A stretch of DNA of 64,000 nucleotides from Geodermatophilus marinus (lineage in GTDB: Bacteria > Actinomycetota > Actinomycetes > Mycobacteriales > Geodermatophilaceae). The position numbers were made by a program, and so were the translations under genes. Below the pieces are notes generated by a model. That model was not told where the DNA came from. It saw nothing but the letters and a program-made list of their open reading frames with translations, and made no database searches. Below are positions 57,738 to 64,000 of this stretch, piece by piece (position 1 is the stretch's first letter; the number at the start of each line of letters is the position of its first letter). The DNA lies in NCBI RefSeq assembly GCF_003428645.1, contig NZ_QVQH01000004.1, forward strand, positions 1-64,000, read 5' to 3'.

Positions 57738-58005
57738 GGTGCTCCTGTCGGTAACGCTGGCTGCGGGCGCCGGATCCGGCGCCAGGGCGGACGCCATCGC
57801 TGCGCGTACACCCTCGGCGACGCCACGGTAGGCCACGATCGGGACGCCGGTCCGGGCGGCGACCCCTCGTCGGTGTGCCGCCGGTGCCCTTCCGCGCTGC
57901 AAGGGGTGGGCCGCGCCCGGTGTTCCCGGCCGCCCGCCGGGCCGTCCCCGGAGGGCGCCGGGCCGTCACCGGAGGGCGCCGGGCCGTCACGGGAGGGCGG
58001 TCCGG
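57738..58005. other. intergenic region between the hydrolase gene and topA
   Basis: 268 nt with no supported gene. It must carry the topA promoter; minus-strand TTACCG near 57750 is a weak candidate. The distal end holds the 21-bp repeats. Confidence 0.45.
57939..58000. repeat. three tandem 21-bp repeats
   Basis: Units at 57939-57959, 57960-57980 and 57981-58000 (last one base short), each gggccgtcaccggagggcgcc with one or two changes. They lie 5 nt after the stop of the DUF1023 gene and may serve as a transcription stop. No spacers, so not CRISPR. Confidence 0.8.
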
Positions 58006-59520
58006 TCAGCGTTGCCCGGCGACCACCTCACCGACGGCCGGGAGGGTGGGCCGGTCGGGGTCCAGGTACCCGGTGTGCCCCGTCGTCCACGACGTCGGCA
58101 GCGGCTCGGCACCCACCCGCGGGTTGTCGGTCTCGGTGCCGTACCAGTCCGCCAGCCAGGTGATCGGGTCCGCCGGCGAGGAGGACTCGTACACCTCCGG
58201 CGCCTCCAGCCCCGCGGCGTCGTTGTCCAGCCCCGGGCTGCCGAGCAGCACGAGGGCGTCGGCGGCCAACCGGCCCGGCTCGTCGGCGGCCCGGTCCACC
58301 ACCACCGTGCCGTAGCTGTGCGCGACGACGGTGACCCTGCCGGGCCGGTCCGCCCGCGTGGCGGCCAGCCCGTCGAGGGCCGCGTCGAGCGCCCGCCCGC
58401 CGTGCCACGAGGCCCCGGGCAGGGGTGCACCGAGCACGGACGGCGGCCGGTAGCCCAGCCAGGCGACCGTCGCGACCGCGAGGCCGGGGGACGCGGCGAG
58501 GGCGGCGTCCCCGACCGCCGCGGCGCCGCGGGTGAGCTCGTCGAGATCCCCCACCGGGTCGTTGCCGACACCGGGGACGAGCAGGCTGACCGCGTCGGCG
58601 GTGTCGAGGTCACCGAGGCCCAGCGCGACCAGCTCCTCCGCGGGCCGGAACTGCCACAGCTGCACCTGCTGGCCGGCGTCCTCCCGCGCGGCGACCTCCC
58701 GCGCGACCGCCACGGCGACGGGGTGCCCCGGATCGGCCGGATCGGCGAGGACGGCGTCGAGGTGCCGGCGGTTGGCCTCGTCCCGCGCCCAGGCCGGCAC
58801 CCCGTCGAGCGACCCGACGAGCACCGGGGTGCGCTCGATCGCCCGCTCGCGCTGGGCGGTCGACAGGCCGGCCCACCAGTCGGCGACCCGCCCGGGCGGC
58901 GCGCCGAGCAGCAGCGTCGGGTGCGGCGCGGGTGGCGCGCCGACCAGCCCGCTGAGCGCCGGGAAGCCGGCCGGGCCGACGGCCGGGCCCACGCCCGTGG
59001 CGGCGAGGGCGTCGGCGGCCGCAGCCGCGGCCAGGACCGCGCCCGCCGCCGCCTCGAGGGCCTCCTCGGCCAGCTGCTGGGCGCGGAGGGCCGTGGCGGT
59101 GTCGTCGACGTCGAGCCCGGGCACCAGCGGGTCGGCGCCCACCCCGCCCGCCGCCGGGCCCAGGCCGACCAGCCGGCCGGCGTCGTCGAGCCGCACCGGC
59201 ACCGACGCCGCCGTCACCAGCGCCCGGGCAGCCAGCTCCTGCGCCGTCGCCGCCGCGCCCAGCAGCGCCCGGGCCTGGTCCAGCGAGCCGGTCAGCGCGC
59301 CCGTGACCGCCGCCAGCACGGTCGACACCTCGGTCAGGGCCGCCCCCGCCGCGGTGCCCGCCGGCCCGTACCAGCAGTCGGTGCCCCCGAGCGCCCGGCC
59401 GACCGCCTCGGTGCGGCCGCGCCAGGCGGGGAGCCGGTCGGCGACAGCCGACAGCGTCCACACCGCACCGCGCAGGAGGGGGACGTCCCAGCCCGCCACC
59501 TCGGTCAGCGGCGCGGTCAC
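58006..59520 (-). CDS. DUF1023 alpha/beta hydrolase fused to an ESX-like helical domain
   Basis: A 504-residue protein. The first 170 or so residues are alanine-rich helices resembling WXG/LXG-type secretion domains (TDCWYGPAGTAAGAALTEVS). The C-terminal half is an alpha/beta hydrolase of the DUF1023 family, with the nucleophile elbow VVAHSYGTVVV (Ser near 400) and a late GHTGYLD histidine. No signal peptide is present. GTG 59520 overlaps the stop of the small upstream gene (GTGA). A type VII-secreted esterase or lipase is plausible but not proven. Confidence 0.82.
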   Translation of the reverse strand: MTAPLTEVAGWDVPLLRGAVWTLSAVADRLPAWRGRTEAVGRALGGTDCWYGPAGTAAGAALTEVSTVLAAVTGALTGSLDQARALLGAAATAQELAARALVTAASVPVRLDDAGRLVGLGPAAGGVGADPLVPGLDVDDTATALRAQQLAEEALEAAAGAVLAAAAAADALAATGVGPAVGPAGFPALSGLVGAPPAPHPTLLLGAPPGRVADWWAGLSTAQRERAIERTPVLVGSLDGVPAWARDEANRRHLDAVLADPADPGHPVAVAVAREVAAREDAGQQVQLWQFRPAEELVALGLGDLDTADAVSLLVPGVGNDPVGDLDELTRGAAAVGDAALAASPGLAVATVAWLGYRPPSVLGAPLPGASWHGGRALDAALDGLAATRADRPGRVTVVAHSYGTVVVDRAADEPGRLAADALVLLGSPGLDNDAAGLEAPEVYESSSPADPITWLADWYGTETDNPRVGAEPLPTSWTTGHTGYLDPDRPTLPAVGEVVAGQR

Positions 59521-59834
59521 CGGCCCGCCACCCCGGCCCGGCCGGTGAGCAGCCGGTCGGACAGCGCCGCGTCGAGCTGCCGGTAGGAGGCCACCGCCTC
59601 GCGCAGGGTGCCGGCCAGCGCCCCGGTGTGACCGGCGACGAGACCGAGCAGCAGCGCCCACCCGTGCGCTGCCCCGGCCGCCGGCCCGCCCGCGGCCGAC
59701 CCCAGCGCGGCGCCCAGCGACCCGGCGGTCGAGCGGCACAGGCCCGCGTCGTCGTCCAGGTCGCGGGCGAGGGCGGCCAGGTCGTCGGCCAGCGCCTCGA
59801 TGGCCTCGAACTGGGCGGCGATCGTCGTGGACAC
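59517..59834 (-). CDS. EspC/WXG100-like small helical protein
   Basis: A 105-residue, all-helical, cysteine-poor protein. Two helices flank a Gly/Ala turn with HGW at 57-59, and the second helix ends in YRQLD (84-88), a YxxxD type VII secretion signal. The plan fits the ESX-secreted EspC/DUF2580 group. GGAGG is about 7 nt before the GTG. It is translationally coupled to the DUF1023 hydrolase, as chaperone-effector pairs often are. No ESX machinery genes are in the window. Confidence 0.72.
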   Translation of the reverse strand: MSTTIAAQFEAIEALADDLAALARDLDDDAGLCRSTAGSLGAALGSAAGGPAAGAAHGWALLLGLVAGHTGALAGTLREAVASYRQLDAALSDRLLTGRAGVAGR

Positions 59835-60002
59835 GCAGGCACCTCCGGCTCCGGCCGGCCACTCCCGGCCGGCGCGGAGCCGGACGCTAGGCCGCGGCCG
59901 GGACGGCCCCGCCCGCTGCGTCCACAGGCCCGGGACCGGTCCACAGGCCCGTGCGGCGGCCTCCGCCCGGCGCGGGCCGGGCGGAGGCTGCCGGGCGTGC
60001 GA

Positions 60003-62264
60003 TCAGGGGACCGAGGTGGTCAGCTCGTCGTCGGTCTGCGCCGGTGCGCCGCCGACGACGACCGACCGCCGCTTGGAGACCACGACCGCGGCGACGACCA
60101 CGGCCACGGAGACCAGCGCGATCGCCACCCGCAGGGCGGTGTTCTGGTCGTCGCCCACCGACATGCCCACGACCGCCGGGGCGATGAGCAGCGCCACGAG
60201 GTTCATCACCTTGATCAGCGGGTTGATGGCCGGGCCGGCGGTGTCCTTGAACGGGTCGCCGACGGTGTCGCCGATGACGGTCGCCGCGTGCGCCTCGCTG
60301 CCCTTCCCGCCGAAGGCGCCGTCCTCGACCATCTTCTTGGCGTTGTCCCAGGCGCCGCCGGAGTTGGCGAGGAAGACCGCCATCAGCGTGCCGGCCGCGA
60401 TGGCCCCCACGAGGTAGGCGGCCAGCGGGCCGAAGCCGAGGCCGAAGCCGACCGCGACCGGGGCGAGGACGGCCAGCAGGCCGGGGGTGGCCAGCTCGCG
60501 CAGCGAGTCCTTGGTGCAGATGTCGACGACCCGGCTGTAGTCCGGGCGCTCGCTGAAGTCCATGATCCCCGGGCGGGTGCGGAACTGCTCGCGCACCTCG
60601 AACACCACGCGGCCGGCCGCCCGCGAGACGGCGTTGATGGCCAGCCCGGAGAAGAAGAACACGACGGCCGCGCCGATCACCGCGCCCACGATGTTGTTCG
60701 GGTTCACCAGGCTGAAGGCGTCGTCGAGGGTGGTGCCGGCCTCCTCGAGGGCCACGGCGATCTGCGCGTTGTAGGAGCCGAAGAGCGCCGTGGCCGCCAG
60801 CACCGCCGTGGCGATGGCGATGCCCTTGGTGATCGCCTTGGTGGTGTTGCCGACCGCGTCGAGGTCGGTGAGCACCCGGGCGCCCTCCTCGTCGAGGTCG
60901 CCGGACATCTCGGCGATCCCCTGGGCGTTGTCGCTGACCGGGCCGAAGGTGTCCATGGAGACGATGACCCCGGCGGTGGTCAGCAGGCCGCAGCCGGCCA
61001 GCGCCACGGCGTACAGGGCGGCACCCCCACCGATGAGGAAGGCGCCGTAGACGGCGGCGCCGATGAGCAGCGCCGCGTAGACCGCCGACTCCAGGCCCAG
61101 CGAGATGCCGGAGAGGATGACGGTGGCGGGGCCGGTCAGCGAGCTGCGCCCCACGTCCTGCACCGGCTTCCGGCTCGTCTCGGTGAAGTAGCCGGTGAGC
61201 TGCTGGATCGCCGCGGCGAGCACGATGCCGACCAGCACCGCCACGAACCCGAGCACCTGCGGGCTGACCACGGAGTCGGGGACGTCGGCGACGCTGGGCA
61301 GCACGGTGAACGACGCCACCGCGACCAGCACCAGGGAGACCACCGCGGAGGTGAAGAAGCCGCGGTTGATCGGCGCCAGCCCGCTGGAGTCGCTCTTGCC
61401 CGGGTTGCTGGCCAGGATGCCGACCACCGAGGCGATGATCCCGATGGCCGCGACGGTCAGCGGGAAGACCATGCCCACCGCGCCGAAGAAGACCTGGCCC
61501 AGGATCAGCGCCGCCACCAGCGTCACGGCGTAGGACTCGAAGAGGTCGGCGGCCATGCCGGCGCAGTCGCCCACGTTGTCCCCGACGTTGTCGGCGATGG
61601 TGGCGGCGTTGCGCGGGTCGTCCTCGGGGATCCCGGCCTCGACCTTCCCGACGAGGTCGGCGCCGACGTCGGCGGCCTTGGTGAAGATGCCGCCGCCGAC
61701 CCGCATGAACATCGCCAGCAGCGCGCCGCCGAAGCCGAAGCCCTCCAGGACGACCGGCGCGGTCTCGTCGAACAGCAGCAGGGCCAGCGCGGCACCGAAC
61801 AGCCCGAGGCCGACGGTGATCATCCCGCAGACGCCACCGGTCCGGTACGCGATGCGGAAGGCGGGCCGGTAGCCGCCGGTCCGGGCGGCCGCGGCCACCC
61901 GGACGTTGCCGCGCGTGGCCAGGGTCATGCCGATGAACCCGACGAGGGCGGAGAACAGCGCCCCCACCAGGAAGAACAGCGCCCGGCCGATGCGGGTCCC
62001 CCACCCGCCGTCGGCCACCGGGAGCACGAGCAGCAGCAGGAAGACGATGACGGCGAAGACGCCGAGGGTCCGGAACTGGCGGCGCAGGTACGCGGCCGCA
62101 CCCTCCTGCACCGCCCGCGCGATGTCGCGCATCGTCGGCGTCCCCTGGTCCGCGGCCATGACCGCGCGCACCAGGTAGGCGGCGAAGGCGAGGGCGGCGA
62201 TCGAGATGGCGAGGACGATCGTCACCAGGACGACGTCCCCGCCGGAGAGTGCGCTGTCCGGCAT
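60003..62264 (-). CDS. hppA: membrane proton-pumping pyrophosphatase
   Basis: A 753-residue integral membrane pump with about 16 helices that couples pyrophosphate hydrolysis to H+ export. The substrate site is DVGADLVGKVEAGIPEDDPR and DNVGDNVGDCAGMAADLFES, with VGDTVGDPFKDTAGPAINPL near the C-terminus. The segment GNTTKAITKG carries Lys where K+-dependent enzymes have Ala, marking the K+-independent type. ATG 62264 has GGAGG 6 nt upstream. It may save pyrophosphate energy alongside soluble Ppa. Confidence 0.96.
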   Translation of the reverse strand: MPDSALSGGDVVLVTIVLAISIAALAFAAYLVRAVMAADQGTPTMRDIARAVQEGAAAYLRRQFRTLGVFAVIVFLLLLVLPVADGGWGTRIGRALFFLVGALFSALVGFIGMTLATRGNVRVAAAARTGGYRPAFRIAYRTGGVCGMITVGLGLFGAALALLLFDETAPVVLEGFGFGGALLAMFMRVGGGIFTKAADVGADLVGKVEAGIPEDDPRNAATIADNVGDNVGDCAGMAADLFESYAVTLVAALILGQVFFGAVGMVFPLTVAAIGIIASVVGILASNPGKSDSSGLAPINRGFFTSAVVSLVLVAVASFTVLPSVADVPDSVVSPQVLGFVAVLVGIVLAAAIQQLTGYFTETSRKPVQDVGRSSLTGPATVILSGISLGLESAVYAALLIGAAVYGAFLIGGGAALYAVALAGCGLLTTAGVIVSMDTFGPVSDNAQGIAEMSGDLDEEGARVLTDLDAVGNTTKAITKGIAIATAVLAATALFGSYNAQIAVALEEAGTTLDDAFSLVNPNNIVGAVIGAAVVFFFSGLAINAVSRAAGRVVFEVREQFRTRPGIMDFSERPDYSRVVDICTKDSLRELATPGLLAVLAPVAVGFGLGFGPLAAYLVGAIAAGTLMAVFLANSGGAWDNAKKMVEDGAFGGKGSEAHAATVIGDTVGDPFKDTAGPAINPLIKVMNLVALLIAPAVVGMSVGDDQNTALRVAIALVSVAVVVAAVVVSKRRSVVVGGAPAQTDDELTTSVP

Positions 62265-62372
62265 GTGTTCCCTCCAAGTGGGTCGACAGCCCCCGGGGCA
62301 CGCGCGCTCCGGTCGGCGGAAGTGGGCGTCCAGCCGCCCGGGGCGGCTTCCCGAGCGCCTGGGTGCCGCGTG

Positions 62373-62378
62373 AGTGTA
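62373..62378 (-). promoter_or_regulatory. -10 element TACACT upstream of hppA
   Basis: Minus-strand TACACT about 109 nt before the ATG predicts a leader near 100 nt. The remaining 210-nt gap (62265-62474) holds no gene. Confidence 0.4.
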
Positions 62379-62462
62379 AGGGAGATCACACCGTGTGTCG
62401 TCGTCCCGCCGGACGTCCGGTGGCGGCGGGCCGCGCGCCCGCGCGGGGTTGCCCCGCGGTGT

Positions 62463-62468
62463 GACAGT
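62463..62468 (+). promoter_or_regulatory. -10-like GACAGT before the helicase gene
   Basis: GACAGT, 6 nt before the GTG at 62475, fits the leaderless pattern of this genome though the first base is not T. Confidence 0.35.
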
Positions 62469-62474
62469 GGTGGG

Positions 62475-64000
62475 GTGACCACGCTCCACCCGGTCCGCTC
62501 GGCTCCCCCCGGCGCGGACCCCCTTCCCCCGGGTGGCCCCCTCCCGACGGGTCCCGCGCTGCCCGGCGCGGACCTGCTCGCCGACGTCCTCGCCGGCACG
62601 CCCGAGGAGGAGCACCCGGTCACCCACGTCCACCGCGTCCGCGCCCGCCCCAGCCGCACGGCCCCCTGGCCGGAGTGGGTGCCCCCGGCGCTGCGCGAGC
62701 GCCTCGCCGCCACCGGGGTCGGCCGCCCGTGGCGCCACCAGGTCGAGGCGGCCCGGCTGGCCCGCGAGGGCCGGCACGTGGTGGTGGCGACCGGCACCGC
62801 CTCCGGGAAGTCGCTGGCCTACCAGGTCCCCGCCCTGACCCGGCTGGCCGAGGACCCGCGCGCCTGCGTGCTCTACCTCGCCCCGACCAAGGCCCTCGCC
62901 CGGGACCAGCTCGCCGCGGTGACCGCCCTGGCCGACCCCTCGGTGCGGCCCGCCGCCTACGACGGCGACACCCCGGCCGAGGAGCGGGACTGGGTGCGCC
63001 GGCACTCGCGGTGGATCGTCACCAACCCGGACATGCTGCACCGCGGCGTGCTCCCGGCCCACCAGCGCTGGTCGAGCACGCTGCGCCGGGTCGCCTACGT
63101 CGTCGTCGACGAGTGCCACGCCTACCGCGGCGTGTTCGGCTCGCACGTGGCGCACGTGCTGCGCCGGCTGCGGCGGATCTGCCGCCGCTACGGCGCCGAA
63201 CCGGTGTTCCTGCTGGCCTCGGCGACCGTGGCCGAGCCGGCGGAGGCCGCCGGCCGCCTGGTGGGTGCGCCGGTGGTCGCCGTGACCGACGACGGCTCGC
63301 CCCGGCCCGGCGCCACCTTCGCCCTGTGGGAGCCGCCGCTGACCGAGCGCACCGGCGAGCACGGCGCCCCGCTGCGCCGCTCGGCGGCCGCGGACGCCGC
63401 CACCCTGCTGGCCGACCTGGTCGAGCGGGGCGCGCGGACGCTGGCCTTCGTCCGCTCGCGGCGCAGCGCCGAGTCCGTGGCCGACCAGGCGCGGCGGGTG
63501 CTCCTCGACCGCGGCCGCGGCGACCTGGCCCGCCGGGTGGACAGCTACCGCGGCGGCTACCTGCCCGAGGAGCGGCGGGAGCTCGAGCGGGCCCTCTCCG
63601 CGGGAGAGCTGCTCGGGGTGGCCACCACCAACGCCCTCGAGCTCGGCATCGACATCGCCGGCCTGGACGCCGTCGTCCTCGCCGGCTACCCCGGCACGCT
63701 GGCCTCGCTCTGGCAGCAGGCGGGTCGGGCGGGCCGGGCCCAGCGCGAGTCGCTCGTGGTCTTCGTCGCCCGCGACGACCCGCTGGACCACTACCTCGCC
63801 CACCACCCGCGGGCGGTCTTCGGGCGGCCGGTCGAGGCCACGGTCACCGACCCGGCCAACCCGCACGTGCTCGGCCCGCAGCTGTGCTGCGCCGCCGCGG
63901 AGCTCCCGCTCGTCCCGGCCGACCTGCCCGACTTCGGCGGGCCGGCGGCCGAGGCCCGGCTGGCGGAACTGGTCGTCGAGGGCCTCGTCCGCCGCCGCCC
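62475..64000 (+). CDS. DEAD/DEAH-box helicase, Hrq1/MrfA (DUF1998) type, 5' part
   Basis: The first 508 residues of a superfamily 2 helicase; the gene runs off the window. Walker A is ATGTASGKSLAY, Walker B DECHAYRG, motif III LLASATV, and helicase C motifs TTNALELGIDIAGLDAV and QQAGRAGRAQ. This pattern, with DECH and early LYLAPTKALARDQ, matches the family with a C-terminal DUF1998 zinc domain (yeast Hrq1, Bacillus MrfA, repair of mitomycin damage). The DUF1998 part lies outside the window. Confidence 0.88.
   Translation, partial: MTTLHPVRSAPPGADPLPPGGPLPTGPALPGADLLADVLAGTPEEEHPVTHVHRVRARPSRTAPWPEWVPPALRERLAATGVGRPWRHQVEAARLAREGRHVVVATGTASGKSLAYQVPALTRLAEDPRACVLYLAPTKALARDQLAAVTALADPSVRPAAYDGDTPAEERDWVRRHSRWIVTNPDMLHRGVLPAHQRWSSTLRRVAYVVVDECHAYRGVFGSHVAHVLRRLRRICRRYGAEPVFLLASATVAEPAEAAGRLVGAPVVAVTDDGSPRPGATFALWEPPLTERTGEHGAPLRRSAAADAATLLADLVERGARTLAFVRSRRSAESVADQARRVLLDRGRGDLARRVDSYRGGYLPEERRELERALSAGELLGVATTNALELGIDIAGLDAVVLAGYPGTLASLWQQAGRAGRAQRESLVVFVARDDPLDHYLAHHPRAVFGRPVEATVTDPANPHVLGPQLCCAAAELPLVPADLPDFGGPAAEARLAELVVEGLVRRR

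Overview
The window is chromosomal DNA of a very GC-rich actinobacterium. Lsr2, CarD, an actinobacterial-type TopA with a lysine-rich tail, DUF3180 beside folK, heavy use of GTG starts and many leaderless genes all point there. The gene orders carD-ispD-ispF-cysS-rlmB and radA-disA-mutY, together with overall style, suggest the Geodermatophilaceae (Blastococcus, Modestobacter, Geodermatophilus). The family assignment is inference; no rRNA is present. Nearly all genes are housekeeping, with no CRISPR array, integrase or complete mobile element.

Layout. 1-8.7 kb is a mixed block: a 5'-truncated LuxR-type regulator abutting non-coding, compositionally odd sequence (possible insertion-sequence end), an FAD oxidoreductase, a penicillin-binding-type serine hydrolase, a membrane protein, a universal stress protein, a FetB-like permease, an HtrA-like protease and a DUF445 protein. 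8.7-13 kb is the minus-strand run carD, ispD, ispF, cysS, rlmB (stringent/rRNA transcription control, isoprenoid precursors, Cys-tRNA, rRNA methylation). 13-17.2 kb holds a UbiA prenyltransferase, an ECF sigma factor with a probable membrane partner, and an iron-sulphur photolyase. 17.2-25.1 kb carries a lipoprotein, radA, disA (c-di-AMP synthase), mutY and clpC: genome integrity and proteostasis. 25.3-26.4 kb has a coupled STAS/CxxC pair and lsr2.

26.5-33.9 kb is a tightly overlapped operon transcribed leftward: DUF2520 oxidoreductase, panC, panD, nadB, nadC, coaX, lysS. It joins pantothenate/CoA and NAD synthesis, two routes that both draw on L-aspartate. 34.2-40.2 kb has an SDR, a coiled-coil DUF6779-type protein and a divergent osmoprotectant ABC transporter whose substrate-binding protein is circularly permuted. 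40.4-48.4 kb is DUF3180, folK, folB, folP, folE, ftsH, hpt, tilS and a zinc metalloprotease, with dacB (48.4-49.9 kb) and divergent ppa. 50.4-51.2 kb is a gene-poor stretch ending in tRNA-Thr(CGT). 51.3-57.7 kb holds holB, tmk, two methyltransferases and topA. 58-59.8 kb is an ESX-like small protein coupled to a DUF1023 hydrolase. The window ends with the proton-pumping pyrophosphatase hppA and the start of a DUF1998-type helicase.

The most notable signals are (i) a family of dispersed palindromic repeats that begin at or near stop codons, keep base pairing while changing sequence, and in one case have become the C-terminal tail of PanD; (ii) the permuted osmoprotectant-binding protein; (iii) widespread leaderless starts, including three places where the TAG stop codon of one gene doubles as the -10 element of the next.
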